64,000 bases of DNA from Roseobacter sinensis. Lineage in GTDB: Bacteria > Pseudomonadota > Alphaproteobacteria > Rhodobacterales > Rhodobacteraceae. Of this stretch, positions 1 to 10,055 are shown in pieces. Position numbers and translations under genes: made by a program. The DNA lies in contig NZ_JALIEB010000003.1 of the NCBI RefSeq assembly GCF_025755255.1, positions 310,001 to 374,000 of the forward strand, given 5' to 3'. A model generated the notes under the pieces. It saw only the letters and a list, made by a program, of their open reading frames with translations, searched no databases and was not told the origin of the DNA. Within the stretch, counting starts at the first letter, position 1. Every line of letters begins with the position of its first letter.

Positions 1-822
1 GACCTCGCCATGGCGCAGTTTCTCGCCTCGCTCGGCGATGTGTTCTGCAACGACGCCTTTTCGGCGGCGCATCGCGCGCATGCCTCGACCACCGGCGTCG
101 CACATCTTCTGCCGTCTTGTGCCGGACGCCTTATGCAAGCGGAGCTCTCGGCGCTGGAGAGCGCGCTCTCGACGCCGACGCGCCCCGTTGGCGCCGTGGT
201 CGGCGGCGCCAAGGTCTCGACCAAGATCGCCCTCCTGGAGAACCTCGTGGGCAAGCTTGATCTGCTGGTGATCGGCGGCGGCATGGCCAATACGTTCCTC
301 GCCGCCCAGGGCGCACAGCTGGGCGCGTCCCTGCAGGAGCCCGACTTCATCGACACCGCGAAGGCCATCATGGCACAGGCTGAGAACACCGGCTGCCGTA
401 TCCTGCTCCCGGTCGATGGCTTGGTCGCACGGGAGTTCAAGGCGGGCGCGGATCATGAGGTTGTGGCACTGGGACCCGACACGGTGCTTGCAGCCGACCA
501 GATGGTGCTGGATGCAGGGCCGCAGAGCGTGAAGGCGGTCACCGCCGCGTTCGCCGATCTGAAGACGCTGATCTGGAACGGCCCGCTCGGCGCCTTCGAA
601 ATCCCGCCCTTCGATCAGGCCACAAACGCAGCCGCCGCAGATGCGGCGCGCCAGACCAAGGCAGGCACATTGGTGTCGGTGGCCGGCGGCGGTGACACGG
701 TCGCCGCCCTCAACCAGGCGGGCGCGGCGAAGGCGTTCACCTACATCTCAACCGCGGGCGGCGCTTTTCTGGAATGGATGGAAGGCAAGGAGTTACCGGG
801 CGTGGCCGCGCTCGCTGCATAA
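1..822 (+). CDS. pgk: Phosphoglycerate kinase, C-terminal part (5' truncated)
   Basis: The reading frame is already open at base 1, so the start codon lies upstream of the window. Phosphoglycerate kinase interconverts 1,3-bisphosphoglycerate/ADP and 3-phosphoglycerate/ATP in the cytosol. The visible part begins with the [10 protein letters not shown] / AHRAHAS segment of the substrate-binding N-domain. It continues with GAKVSTKI and the nucleotide-binding C-domain, with [11 protein letters not shown] and the closing [12 protein letters not shown] and STAGGAFLE glycine-rich loops, all typical of the family. About 273 of the usual ~395 residues are present. The ATG at position 10 is internal and is not the start. 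Identity is clear. Confidence 0.97.
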   Translation, partial: DLAMAQFLASLGDVFCNDAFSAAHRAHASTTGVAHLLPSCAGRLMQAELSALESALSTPTRPVGAVVGGAKVSTKIALLENLVGKLDLLVIGGGMANTFLAAQGAQLGASLQEPDFIDTAKAIMAQAENTGCRILLPVDGLVAREFKAGADHEVVALGPDTVLAADQMVLDAGPQSVKAVTAAFADLKTLIWNGPLGAFEIPPFDQATNAAAADAARQTKAGTLVSVAGGGDTVAALNQAGAAKAFTYISTAGGAFLEWMEGKELPGVAALAA

Positions 823-924
823 GCCAGAGTTTCGACGAAACCCGAACAAGGGGGATTCCCTTGCGGCTTCGGCTGTGCCATAGTCCGCTCACGCCCGCAA
901 AGAGGCGACCAAAAGGCAGTGCAG

Positions 925-1224
925 ATGACCCGTTCCCCACGACCCGCCCTTGGCACATTTGTGTTCTTCGCGCTTGCGTTGGGCCTCGCCACCTATTTCA
1001 CCTTCGCCGCCGTACAGGGCGACTTTGGCCTCTTCCGCCGCGCGGAGATCACAGCCGAAGCGGATGCCTTGCAGAAACAGCTGACGATGGTCCAGACGGA
1101 GGTGGTCCGCATGGAGAACCTCACCCAGCGCTTGTCGGATGACTTTCTCGATCTTGATCTTCTCGACGAGCAAGCGCGCTCGGTGCTGGGCATGATCCGG
1201 GCCGATGAGATCGTGATCCGCTAG
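925..1224 (+). CDS. Septum formation initiator family protein (FtsB/DivIC-like)
   Basis: A protein of about 99 residues with one N-terminal membrane helix (roughly residues 8-26) followed by a charged coiled coil (roughly 32-75, ending near NLTQRLSDDFLDL). This is the FtsB/DivIC architecture: a bitopic division protein that pairs with FtsL and FtsQ at the septum. I prefer the ATG at 925 because AAAAGG lies 8 bases upstream of it. A GTG at 919 would leave only about 2 bases to the ribosome binding site. The gene lies between pgk and pdhA on the same strand. FtsB-like proteins are short and diverged, so the family call is firmer than orthology to FtsB. Confidence 0.85.
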   Translation: MTRSPRPALGTFVFFALALGLATYFTFAAVQGDFGLFRRAEITAEADALQKQLTMVQTEVVRMENLTQRLSDDFLDLDLLDEQARSVLGMIRADEIVIR

Positions 1225-1312
1225 GCTGATTTCATCACGAAAACAAGGGCTTCATGGCATAGCTGACCAAGCGTCAGATTGCCTCTCGCATTCCGCTCTC
1301 GAATCCGATAAG

Positions 1313-1336
1313 AGATAGTTTAACGCTAAACTATCT
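1313..1336. promoter_or_regulatory. 10-bp inverted repeat upstream of pdhA
   Basis: Perfect arms AGATAGTTTA and TAAACTATCT flank the loop ACGC, ending 36 bases before the pdhA start codon. The element is strikingly AT-rich for this genome and no U-tract follows, so an operator is more likely than a terminator. The cognate regulator is not evident from the window. Confidence 0.5.
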
Positions 1337-1372
1337 GCCCGGACGTGGGCGCGACGAGGGAGAACCGCTCAG

Positions 1373-2383
1373 ATGGCACCGCGAAAATCCACCAAGAAAC
1401 CCAATGTCTCCGCCGAGGAGCTCAAGGCCTATTACCGCGATATGCTGCTGATCCGGCGATTCGAGGAAAAGGCGGGTCAGCTCTACGGCATGGGTCTGAT
1501 TGGCGGGTTCTGTCATCTGTACATCGGCCAGGAAGCGGTTGTGGTCGGGCTCGAGGCCGCGGCCGAGGAAGGCGACAAGCGCATTACCTCCTATCGCGAT
1601 CACGGCCACATGCTCGCCTGCGGGATGGACCCGAACGGCGTGATGGCCGAGCTCACGGGCCGCGAGGGCGGTTATTCCAAGGGCAAGGGCGGCTCGATGC
1701 ACATGTTCTCGAAGGAGAAGCATTTCTACGGCGGCCACGGCATCGTCGGCGCGCAGGTCCCGCTGGGCGCGGGGCTCGCCTTCTCCGACAAGTACAAAGG
1801 CAACGATCGCGTGACCTTCACCTACTTCGGCGATGGTGCCGCGAACCAGGGGCAGGTCTACGAATCCTACAACATGGCCGAGCTCTGGATGCTCCCCGTC
1901 ATCTTCGTGATCGAGAACAACCAATACGCCATGGGAACCTCGACCAAACGCTCCACCATGTCGCCGAGCTACTGGGAGCGGGGTGCCGCCTACGGCATCC
2001 CGGGCGAGGAAGTCGACGGCATGGATGTGCTCGCCGTCAAGGAAGCCGGTCAGAAGGCCGTCGCCCACTGCCGCGCCGGTAAGGGCCCCTACATCCTCGA
2101 AATCAAGACCTACCGCTATCGCGGCCACTCCATGTCCGATCCCGCCAAGTACCGCACCCGCGAAGAGGTGCAGAAGATGCGCGACGAGCGGGACCCCATC
2201 GAACAGGTCCGCTCCCTTCTGCTCACCGGCAAACACGCGAGCGAAGACGACCTCAAAGCCATCGACAAGGAAATCAAGGACATCGTGAACGAGAGCGCGG
2301 AGTTCGCCAAGACCTCACCGGAGCCCGCCGTCGAGGAGCTCTGGACAGACATCTACGCAACCGAAGTCCCGCAGGAGGCCTGA
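1373..2383 (+). CDS. pdhA: Pyruvate dehydrogenase E1 component, alpha subunit
   Basis: The thiamine-diphosphate-dependent E1 alpha subunit decarboxylates pyruvate and hands the acetyl group to the lipoyl arms of the PDH complex. At 336 residues it matches the family length. The FCHLYIGQEA segment, the YRDHGHMLA stretch, the GDGAANQGQVYESYNMA motif that binds Mg-ThDP, and the C-terminal TYRYRGHSMSDPAKYR phosphorylation-loop region are all present. GAGGGAG lies about 10 bases before the start. The gene heads a tight operon, with three bases between its stop and pdhB. A 10-bp inverted repeat lies just upstream and may control it. Confidence 0.97.
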   Translation: MAPRKSTKKPNVSAEELKAYYRDMLLIRRFEEKAGQLYGMGLIGGFCHLYIGQEAVVVGLEAAAEEGDKRITSYRDHGHMLACGMDPNGVMAELTGREGGYSKGKGGSMHMFSKEKHFYGGHGIVGAQVPLGAGLAFSDKYKGNDRVTFTYFGDGAANQGQVYESYNMAELWMLPVIFVIENNQYAMGTSTKRSTMSPSYWERGAAYGIPGEEVDGMDVLAVKEAGQKAVAHCRAGKGPYILEIKTYRYRGHSMSDPAKYRTREEVQKMRDERDPIEQVRSLLLTGKHASEDDLKAIDKEIKDIVNESAEFAKTSPEPAVEELWTDIYATEVPQEA

Positions 2384-2386
2384 CCC

Positions 2387-3769
2387 ATGGCAACCGAAAT
2401 TCTCATGCCCGCGCTCTCGCCGACGATGGAAGAAGGCACACTTTCGAAATGGCTGGTCAAGGAGGGCGACACCGTCTCGTCGGGCGACATCATGGCGGAG
2501 ATCGAAACCGACAAGGCGACGATGGAATTCGAAGCGGTCGATGAAGGCACCATTGGCAAGATTCTCGTGGCCGAGGGCACCGAGGGCGTGAAGGTGAATA
2601 CCGCCATTGCCGTATTGCTCGAAGAGGGCGAAAGCGCCGACGATATCGACACGGCGCCCTCCGCGCCGGAAGCCGCGCCCGCGGCTGACGCGGGCAACGA
2701 GGCGGCCCCTGCGGCCTCCGAGGCGCCCGCCCCTGCCCCCTCCGCACCACAGACGGACACCACACCCGACTGGCCCGAGGGCACCACGCTCAAACAACAG
2801 ACGGTCCGCGAAGCGCTGCGCGATGGGATGGCCGAAGAGATGCGCCGCGACGAAAATGTCTTCCTGATGGGTGAGGAAGTCGCCGAATATCAGGGCGCCT
2901 ACAAAATCAGCCAGGGCATGCTCGACGAATTCGGCACGAAACGCGTGATCGACACGCCGATCACCGAACACGGCTTCGCCGGCATCGCAACGGGCGCCGC
3001 CTTCGGCGGTCTGCGCCCGATCGTCGAGTTCATGACCTTCAACTTCGCAATGCAGGCGATCGACCAGATCATCAACTCCGCCGCCAAGACGCTCTATATG
3101 TCCGGCGGTCAGATGGGCTGCCCGATGGTCTTCCGCGGCCCCAACGGCGCCGCGGCCCGCGTCGCAGCCCAGCACAGCCAGGACTACGCTGTCTGGTACA
3201 TGCAGATCCCCGGTCTGAAGGTCGCGATGCCCTACTCCGCCTCCGACTACAAAGGGTTGATGAAAACCGCGATCCGGGATCCCAACCCGGTGATCTTCCT
3301 CGAAAATGAGATCCTCTACGGGCGGAGCTTCGACGTGCCCGACCTCGATGACTATACGGTCCCGTTCGGAAAGGCGCGCGTCTGGCGCGAAGGCTCTGAC
3401 GTGACACTCGTAAGCTTCGGCATCGGCATGCAGTACGCGCTGGAGGCCGCGGACAAGCTCGCCGAAGACGGCATCTCCGCAGAAGTCATCGACCTGCGCA
3501 CCCTCCGGCCCATGGACACCGGCAGCATCATCAAATCGGTGATGAAGACAAACCGCTGCGTGACGGTGGAAGAAGGCTGGCCGCAAGGCTCTGTCGGCAA
3601 CTACATCACCAGCGTGATCATGCAGGAGGCCTTCGACTACCTCGATGCGCCTGTGATCAACTGCACTGGCAAGGACGTGCCCATGCCCTATGCGGCCAAC
3701 CTCGAAAAGCTGGCGCTGGTCACGACCGACGAGGTGATCGCCGCCGTGAAACAAGTCACCTACAGCTAA
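2387..3769 (+). CDS. pdhB: Pyruvate dehydrogenase E1 beta subunit with N-terminal lipoyl domain
   Basis: E1 beta, partner of PdhA. The first ~78 residues are a biotinyl/lipoyl domain with the lipoylation motif [10 protein letters not shown] (Lys43). An Ala/Pro linker follows (about 85-125), then the transketolase-like pyrimidine-binding domain and the C-terminal transketolase domain, for 460 residues in total. A lipoyl domain on E1 beta is known from alphaproteobacterial PDH operons, so this is not an assembly fusion. AGGAGG sits 8 bases before the ATG. The lipoyl and linker DNA is partly identical to that of the downstream E2 gene. Confidence 0.97.
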   Translation: MATEILMPALSPTMEEGTLSKWLVKEGDTVSSGDIMAEIETDKATMEFEAVDEGTIGKILVAEGTEGVKVNTAIAVLLEEGESADDIDTAPSAPEAAPAADAGNEAAPAASEAPAPAPSAPQTDTTPDWPEGTTLKQQTVREALRDGMAEEMRRDENVFLMGEEVAEYQGAYKISQGMLDEFGTKRVIDTPITEHGFAGIATGAAFGGLRPIVEFMTFNFAMQAIDQIINSAAKTLYMSGGQMGCPMVFRGPNGAAARVAAQHSQDYAVWYMQIPGLKVAMPYSASDYKGLMKTAIRDPNPVIFLENEILYGRSFDVPDLDDYTVPFGKARVWREGSDVTLVSFGIGMQYALEAADKLAEDGISAEVIDLRTLRPMDTGSIIKSVMKTNRCVTVEEGWPQGSVGNYITSVIMQEAFDYLDAPVINCTGKDVPMPYAANLEKLALVTTDEVIAAVKQVTYS

Positions 3770-3781
3770 GGAGCGCGCAAG

Positions 3782-5110
3782 ATGCCGACAGAAATCCTCA
3801 TGCCCGCCCTGAGCCCGACCATGGAAGAAGGCACGCTGGCCAAGTGGCACGTCAAGGAAGGCGACACCGTCTCCTCCGGCGACATCATGGCGGAGATCGA
3901 AACCGACAAGGCGACGATGGAATTCGAAGCGGTCGATGAAGGCATCATCGGCAAGATCTTGGTCGAAGAAGGCAGCGAAGGGGTGAAGGTCAACACGGCG
4001 ATCGCCATCCTGCTCGAAGAGGGCGAAAGCGCCGACGATATCAATACGGCGGCATCCGCGCCGGAAGCCGCGCCCGCGGCTGACGCGGGCAACAGCAAGG
4101 CGCCCGTTTCGGGCGACGAGGCGGCCGCCAGCGGAGGCTCCGAGGCGCCCGCCCCTGCGCCTTCAGCGCCCGCACCACAGTCCGCCGACGGCACCCGCAT
4201 CTTCGCATCGCCACTCGCCCGGCGGATCGCCAAGGACAAAGGGCTGGATCTCGCCGCCATAAAGGGCTCCGGCCCGCACGGTCGGATTGTCAAAGCGGAC
4301 GTCGAAAAAGCAACAGCGGCCCCCAAAGCAGCCGCAAGCGCGCCCGCAGCCCCGGCCGCCCCTGCAACCGCCACGAGCGGACCAAGCACCAGCGCGGTGA
4401 TGGCCATATACGAAGGGCGCGACTACGAAGAGGTCAGCCTCGATGGCATGCGCAAGACCATCGCCAGCCGCCTGACCGAAGCCAAGCAGTCGATCCCGCA
4501 TTTCTACCTGCGCCGGGATATCGAGTTGGACGCGCTGTTGAAATTCCGCGGCGAGCTCAACAAGCAACTCGAAGCCCGTGGCGTGAAGCTCTCGGTCAAT
4601 GACTTCATCATCAAGGCCTGTGCGCTCGCGCTGCAAGCGGTGCCCGATGCCAATGCCGTCTGGGCCGGTGATCGGATGCTCAAGCTGAAGCCTTCCGACG
4701 TGGCCGTCGCCGTTGCCATCGAGGGCGGACTCTTCACGCCCGTGCTGAAAGACGCGGAGATGAAATCCCTCTCTGCCCTCTCCGCGGAAATGAAGGACCT
4801 GGCCACCCGCGCCCGTGACCGCAAGCTGGCCCCACATGAATACCAGGGCGGGAGCTTTGCGATCTCCAACCTCGGCATGTTCGGTATCGACAACTTCGAT
4901 GCGGTGATCAACCCGCCCCACGGTGCAATCCTTGCCGTCGGGGCCGGCGTGAAGAAACCGGTGGTCGCGGCGGACGGGGAGCTTGGCGTCGCGACGGTCA
5001 TGTCCGTGACGCTCTCGGTCGATCACCGGGTCATCGATGGGGCGCTCGGTGCGCAACTCTTGCAGGCCATCAAGGACAATTTGGAAAACCCCATGACAAT
5101 GCTGGCATAG
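3782..5110 (+). CDS. pdhC: Dihydrolipoamide acetyltransferase (PDH E2 component)
   Basis: The E2 core of the PDH complex transfers acetyl from lipoamide to CoA. The order is one lipoyl domain (1-78, Lys43 in ETDKAT), an Ala/Pro linker, a peripheral subunit-binding domain (about 139-175, [12 protein letters not shown] and [12 protein letters not shown]), a second linker, and the acyltransferase catalytic domain (about 211-440). The catalytic domain ends with the active-site motif DHRVIDGA (His415, Asp419). Length is 442 residues. AAGGAG lies 6 bases before the start and the gap to pdhB is 12 bases. No E3 gene follows; a bidirectional terminator closes the operon. Confidence 0.97.
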   Translation: MPTEILMPALSPTMEEGTLAKWHVKEGDTVSSGDIMAEIETDKATMEFEAVDEGIIGKILVEEGSEGVKVNTAIAILLEEGESADDINTAASAPEAAPAADAGNSKAPVSGDEAAASGGSEAPAPAPSAPAPQSADGTRIFASPLARRIAKDKGLDLAAIKGSGPHGRIVKADVEKATAAPKAAASAPAAPAAPATATSGPSTSAVMAIYEGRDYEEVSLDGMRKTIASRLTEAKQSIPHFYLRRDIELDALLKFRGELNKQLEARGVKLSVNDFIIKACALALQAVPDANAVWAGDRMLKLKPSDVAVAVAIEGGLFTPVLKDAEMKSLSALSAEMKDLATRARDRKLAPHEYQGGSFAISNLGMFGIDNFDAVINPPHGAILAVGAGVKKPVVAADGELGVATVMSVTLSVDHRVIDGALGAQLLQAIKDNLENPMTMLA

Positions 5111-5130
5111 AGCCGACCGAACACAAAAAA

Positions 5131-5155
5131 AGCCGGGGCGGAACCCCGGCTTTTC
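5131..5155. terminator. Bidirectional terminator between pdhC and cysE
   Basis: Arms AGCCGGGG and CCCCGGCT enclose a 5-base loop. On the minus strand a run of seven T follows, and on the plus strand TTTTCT follows, so it can end both convergent transcripts. Confidence 0.9.
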
Positions 5156-5174
5156 TCGTGAGATTGATGAAGGC

Positions 5175-5984
5175 TTACGCGTTCGGCCCCAACATGTGGT
5201 TCATGGAAATTGAAGGCTGATCACACCCGGCCTCGCCCACGATGCGGGCAGGAATCCCGGCGACCGTCTTGCAAGGGGGCACTTCCTCTAGCACGACAGA
5301 TCCCGCCGCGATCCGGCTGCAATCGCCGACCTTGATGTTGCCGAGCACCTTGGCCCCGGCCCCGATCAGCACGCCGTCACCGATCTTCGGATGGCGATCT
5401 TCCTCTTCCTTGCCGGTGCCGCCCAGAGTCACAGAATGCAGCATCGAGACGTTGTCGCCCACAACCGCGGTCTCGCCGATCACGATGGAATGCGCATGGT
5501 CGATCATGATCCCCTTGCCGATCCGTGCGGCCGGATGGATGTCGACGCCGAAGATCTCCGACACTCGCATCTGTACGAAATAGGCCAGATCCCGTTTGCC
5601 CTGCTTCCAGAGGTGATGGCCGACCCGGTAGGCCTGCATCGCCTGATACCCCTTGAAGTAGAGAATCGGCTGCAACAGCCGGTGGCAGGCGGGGTCCCGC
5701 TCGTAGATGGCCACAAGATCGGCGCGCGCGGCCTGCACCAGTGACGGATCGCTGGCATAGGCATCCTCGACCATCTCCCGCACAACCACCATCGACATCT
5801 CATTCGAGGCCAGTTTTGCCGCGATCCGGTACGACAGGGCCTTCTCGATGCTCTTGTGATGCAGAATGCAGGCGTGCAGGAAGCCGCCCATCAGCGGCTC
5901 GTCAAGTGCCGCCTGCCGCGCCTCGGTGCATATCTGATCCCAGACCGGGTCCACGGATGCGATATTCGGTTTACGTTCAGCCAT
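5175..5984 (-). CDS. cysE: Serine O-acetyltransferase
   Basis: CysE acetylates L-serine with acetyl-CoA to give O-acetylserine, the first step of cysteine synthesis. The N-terminal helical SATase domain spans roughly residues 8-110. It is followed by the left-handed beta-helix of hexapeptide repeats, with DIHPAARIGKGI, DHAHSIVIGETA and HSVTLGGTGK carrying the catalytic His region. The flexible C-terminal tail is present. The ATG at 5984 has AGGA 8 bases upstream; a GTG one codon earlier is less well spaced. It follows the GTA cluster on the same strand with a gap of about 120 bases but is unrelated in function. Confidence 0.95.
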   Translation of the reverse strand: MAERKPNIASVDPVWDQICTEARQAALDEPLMGGFLHACILHHKSIEKALSYRIAAKLASNEMSMVVVREMVEDAYASDPSLVQAARADLVAIYERDPACHRLLQPILYFKGYQAMQAYRVGHHLWKQGKRDLAYFVQMRVSEIFGVDIHPAARIGKGIMIDHAHSIVIGETAVVGDNVSMLHSVTLGGTGKEEEDRHPKIGDGVLIGAGAKVLGNIKVGDCSRIAAGSVVLEEVPPCKTVAGIPARIVGEAGCDQPSISMNHMLGPNA

Positions 5985-6107
5985 CACACCTGTCCTTCTG
6001 ACGTTGGACTCCGGTTGTACCCTATTTTGGCGATCGAGGCCAAACGCAAACCTGTGATGGGTGCTATTCCGTATCGAAATGAGACCAGCCGGCCCGGGAA
6101 TATGCCG

Positions 6108-9100
6108 CTAGAGTGTCACGCTGATGCGCCCCGGAAGCCCCGAGCCAAAGGCTGCCGAGATCTGCGCGACCTCCAGGTCAACGTCTCCGGCGACGGCATC
6201 CTCCAGTTGGTCCTCTGCGGTATAGATCCATTCCGGACCGGTGACCGTGACCTCGCGGAGGAGCACGCCGCCTTGCAGCGCCCGCACCACATAGACCTCG
6301 CTCTCCTCGCCCAGAGGCACGTCCGGTACATCCCAGCCATCCCCATCCTTGCGTGTCCGACGCACCCAAGTCACCGCGACCTCACCATCGGCCGCGCGGT
6401 CAGCGCGCAGATGCACCGGCGCGTAGGGCCGCTCGCCGTTGCCGTTGAACGCATGGACCTCCTCGACATAGGAGGGATCGTCAACGGGCCGGCGCGCCGG
6501 ACCGATGCGGTAGGTCTGCGAGACACGCCGCAGATTGCGCCCGAGGTCGATCTGCTCCGGGAACCCGTTCAGAAGCACGAACCAGGATCCTTCTGGCCAG
6601 GCATCGGGCATAAGCCCATCACTGCCTAACTGACCCCGCAGCCGGGCGCTCAGATGATAGGTGTCCTTGTCGACAAGGACGGCATCGGCGAACTGGAATA
6701 CCTCCCAGTTGTCCGGACTTCCATCGCCGATCGCAGCAAGGTTCGCACCGCTCAGCATCGACGACAACTCGACCGAACTCAACGCCCCGCTGATCAGCTT
6801 GACCTCGAGCGGGGCGCCACGGTCCAGCCGTCCCGAGGGCGCGGCCCGCAGCTCCGACTGCGTTGTCCCGACAATAGACCGGGCCGAAAGCTGGCTGATC
6901 AGGCGAAACCCGCTGTCGCTCGGCGAGCGATAGACCGCGACGGAGCCCTGCCAGGGTTGAGCCGTCACCGCGACATGTGGCGCATGCGGCACCTCATCGC
7001 CAGTGATCAGCGGCAAGTCGAGGAACAGCGGCGTGACCGGCACGGGTGGGACAAAAGGGCGCGGGCTCGGAACATCATCAATCATCTCGGCAGAGGTATA
7101 GACATCGGGCTCGATCCGCACGGCTTCCACGATCTGAAGCGCGCCCTGCTCGACGCGGTCAATCCGATAGAGAGCACGGCCTTCGGCCTGATCGCCTTGC
7201 AGCTGGATGACGTCGCCTGCTCCCATGGTCAGGCAGGACGGAGGCAGCGCAAAGCGAATGGCGTCTCGTGCGATTCGGGCTTCGGTCAACCAGCGTTCCG
7301 CCGTCTGCCGCCCCTCGCCCCGGGTCAGCGCAATAGGGATCTCGGATGTCGAGACGGAATGCGTGCGCTCATCGGCAAGAACCGCTTCCTCGGCCAGCAC
7401 GTCGAACTCCGCATCGGCCTGCATGAAACGCAGCCTCACCCGACCCGCCATGTCCGCCTGCGAGGATCGCGACTGCTCCACAACGCCGTCGAGCTCGTCA
7501 CTCAACGCCAGCGTGCTGCGCTCCAGCACAAGCGGGTTTTGCCCGTTGCGCATCCGAAAGACCAACGCGCCGTCCCGTTCGACCGCATCGAAGGAATAGC
7601 GCAACATCAAGGGCTGCAATGAGGCCCGCGCATCATTGACGTCGTTCACCACATACCCCCGGACCGAACCGTAAAGGCGGCTTGTATCGAAACTGGTGAC
7701 ACCTGCCTTCCGACAGATCTCGGCCACGACGGAGGCGAGCGACCGGGCCGAGGTCCGTCCGTTGATCCAATGGCCGCGAGCGTAGTTTTCCGCATCGCTC
7801 CAGAGCGCGGCATTGTTCGGGAAGTAGGGGTAAGGCCGGGCATCCCAGGCCCAGACATAGGCGCGGCTCATGTCCACCATCGGGCCACCGTAAATGGCGG
7901 AGGTCGGGTTCTTCTCCACATCGCCCCAGAAGACCGTGAGCGCCCGCAGATACTGAGCCTGTATGAAGTCGTCGCGCGCGCCATTCGAAAAGTTCGGCAG
8001 GCTACTCTCCGACGACTTCATGTCCAGAAACTTGTTGGGCTGGTTCGTGCCCTTGTCGACTGCAGCGCATCCGATCTCGGTGAACCAGATCGGCTTGGAT
8101 TGCGGAACCCAACCGGTCGGATCCGCCGACCGCACGCCGCCGATGCGATCATGATGCCGGTTCAGCCACCAGTTCTTGATGTCCTTGTAGCGATAGACCC
8201 AGGGCTCATCGTAAGCGCCATCCTCGATCGGCGTCCGCACCTGATCGGCTGCATCCTGCTCGGACGCATAAAACCAGTCATAGCCTTCGCCGCCGTCGAT
8301 ATTCGATGTCAGATACTCCAAATCGTAGATCGATCCCGCCTCGGCATCTAGATGGTCGTCCCCCTCGCGCCAATCCGACATGGGCATGTAGTTGTCGATG
8401 CCGATGAAGTCGATGTTGTCGTCCGCCCAAAGCGGATCGAGGTGGAAATAGCGGTCATTCGAGCCATCCTGCGGCTGGTAGCCGAAGTATTCGCTCCAGT
8501 CCGCGGCATAGGTAATCTTCGTCTGGGGACCGAGAATGGCGCGTACGTCGGCCGCAAGCGCCCGCAACCGCTCGACCGCCACAAAGCGGTTGCCCGCACC
8601 TCGGATCTGGGTGAGCCCCCGCATTTCGGTCCCGATGCAGAAGGCCTCAACGCCACCCGCCGCCTTGCACAGGGCGGCATAGTGCAGAATGAATCGGTTG
8701 AACGACCACTCATTCGGCCCCGCGTAGGCCACAGAAGACCCCGAGACGGAGAAATCCGACGCCCGCGCCGTCCCAAAGAACGCGTCCACTTCCGCGTTCG
8801 CTGTGGCTGTTCCATCTGGCGATCCAACAGCTCCGGGTACAATCGACAAGGTGATACGACCACGCCATGGCAGCGGTGGCTGTGTTTCCTCCGGCGCATA
8901 GGGGTTCGGCAGCTCGTTGTCGCTTAGCTGATCCATGAGGATGAACGGGTAGAACAGAACCTGCTGTCCTGCCGCGCGCAGCGCCTGGATCGCCTGGACG
9001 ACCGATTGATCCGTCGGTGTGCCGCCATAGATCGGTCGCCCGTCTTCCAACGGCATGGCCAGCGCTGTCGACCGGTTCAACCCCGCCACGCTCCAACGCA

Positions 9101-10055
9101 TGTTCTCGCCGTCATATTCCTTCTTTTCCACCCGCGGCCGGACCTGGCAGCTCCCGCAGCGCAGATCGTCACCGAACCAGGACACGACGAGTGAGACCGC
9201 CTCGCAGTTCGGCAGCTCTTCCGTCAGCGTCTCAAGCGATGCTGCGAAATCCGACTTCTCAGCTGGCGTGTTGACGTTGGCGCTCCACCGGCTGCCCGGA
9301 CCGCTGGTGTAGTGCACCGGCGTTGTGGCCAGCGAATACTCACCCGTTCCAGGAATGACGGCGACGCTTCGGATCGCGTAGGTCAGCGCAAGATCCGCGT
9401 CGGGCTCCTCGACCTGTTCGGGGCGCGACACCTCGAAGGAGAATTGCGGAATACGATTGCCGAAGCGCTCCAACTGCAGGTTCTCAAAGACAACATAGGC
9501 CGTCCCGCGATAGGCCGGCACTGTTCCGGCACCCTCGATGGCCTCGATCACCGGGTCGGGCAGCTGGTCTGCCGCACCCTTGTAAACCCGCATGTTGAGA
9601 TCATCCGGCGCGATCTCTTCGCCGTTGGCCCATATACGCCCGATCCGCGTGATTTCACCCTCGCAGATCGCCACCGCGAGGTTGACGGAATAGGAGTAGC
9701 TGCGGGTCTGGGTCTGCGTCTGCGGCGGGCTCGGAGCGCCCTTGCCGCCGCCACCGCCCCCCGAAACTGAAACGGTCTCGGCAAAGTCGGAGGCCCAGAT
9801 CACCTGGCCCCCCAACCGCATGCGGCCGTAGACCTGCGCCAGCGCCTCGCCTTCTCCAACGCTCGAAATGCGGAACCGGTCAACCTTGCCGGTCTCAACG
9901 ACTTCGGAGCCTTCGCCGAGGAGTTTCTGGTCGATGACCCGACCAATCGTCGCGCCGACCGCCCGCCCGATGACCGCGGTGGACAGGCCTGCAACAGAAC
10001 CGCCAATCGCACCACCAGCGGCGGCCCCGACGGCAGAAAGAACAAGTGTCGCCAT
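6108..10055 (-). CDS. GTA baseplate multidomain (megatron) protein, gp15-like
   Basis: A 1315-residue protein corresponding to the largest tail protein of the Rhodobacter capsulatus GTA (gp15). It starts with a Gly/Ala-rich hydrophobic stretch (residues 1-35, GAAAGGAIGGSVAG) like those of phage tail-tip proteins. A glycoside-hydrolase-like TIM-barrel region follows at about 440-740 (TYAADWSEYFGY, DFIGIDNYMPMSDW, WFTEIGCAAVDKG), and then beta-rich tail-tip domains. In the GTA particle this protein forms the baseplate tip that contacts the cell surface and the DNA exit path (known for the family). It is the last gene of the cluster, one base into gp14. No frameshift is seen. Confidence 0.94.
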   Translation of the reverse strand: MATLVLSAVGAAAGGAIGGSVAGLSTAVIGRAVGATIGRVIDQKLLGEGSEVVETGKVDRFRISSVGEGEALAQVYGRMRLGGQVIWASDFAETVSVSGGGGGGKGAPSPPQTQTQTRSYSYSVNLAVAICEGEITRIGRIWANGEEIAPDDLNMRVYKGAADQLPDPVIEAIEGAGTVPAYRGTAYVVFENLQLERFGNRIPQFSFEVSRPEQVEEPDADLALTYAIRSVAVIPGTGEYSLATTPVHYTSGPGSRWSANVNTPAEKSDFAASLETLTEELPNCEAVSLVVSWFGDDLRCGSCQVRPRVEKKEYDGENMRWSVAGLNRSTALAMPLEDGRPIYGGTPTDQSVVQAIQALRAAGQQVLFYPFILMDQLSDNELPNPYAPEETQPPLPWRGRITLSIVPGAVGSPDGTATANAEVDAFFGTARASDFSVSGSSVAYAGPNEWSFNRFILHYAALCKAAGGVEAFCIGTEMRGLTQIRGAGNRFVAVERLRALAADVRAILGPQTKITYAADWSEYFGYQPQDGSNDRYFHLDPLWADDNIDFIGIDNYMPMSDWREGDDHLDAEAGSIYDLEYLTSNIDGGEGYDWFYASEQDAADQVRTPIEDGAYDEPWVYRYKDIKNWWLNRHHDRIGGVRSADPTGWVPQSKPIWFTEIGCAAVDKGTNQPNKFLDMKSSESSLPNFSNGARDDFIQAQYLRALTVFWGDVEKNPTSAIYGGPMVDMSRAYVWAWDARPYPYFPNNAALWSDAENYARGHWINGRTSARSLASVVAEICRKAGVTSFDTSRLYGSVRGYVVNDVNDARASLQPLMLRYSFDAVERDGALVFRMRNGQNPLVLERSTLALSDELDGVVEQSRSSQADMAGRVRLRFMQADAEFDVLAEEAVLADERTHSVSTSEIPIALTRGEGRQTAERWLTEARIARDAIRFALPPSCLTMGAGDVIQLQGDQAEGRALYRIDRVEQGALQIVEAVRIEPDVYTSAEMIDDVPSPRPFVPPVPVTPLFLDLPLITGDEVPHAPHVAVTAQPWQGSVAVYRSPSDSGFRLISQLSARSIVGTTQSELRAAPSGRLDRGAPLEVKLISGALSSVELSSMLSGANLAAIGDGSPDNWEVFQFADAVLVDKDTYHLSARLRGQLGSDGLMPDAWPEGSWFVLLNGFPEQIDLGRNLRRVSQTYRIGPARRPVDDPSYVEEVHAFNGNGERPYAPVHLRADRAADGEVAVTWVRRTRKDGDGWDVPDVPLGEESEVYVVRALQGGVLLREVTVTGPEWIYTAEDQLEDAVAGDVDLEVAQISAAFGSGLPGRISVTL

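Noticed and set aside
2315-3850. Long antisense open frame over pdhB
   Set aside because: Same GC-bias effect; the plus-strand gene has all E1-beta motifs.
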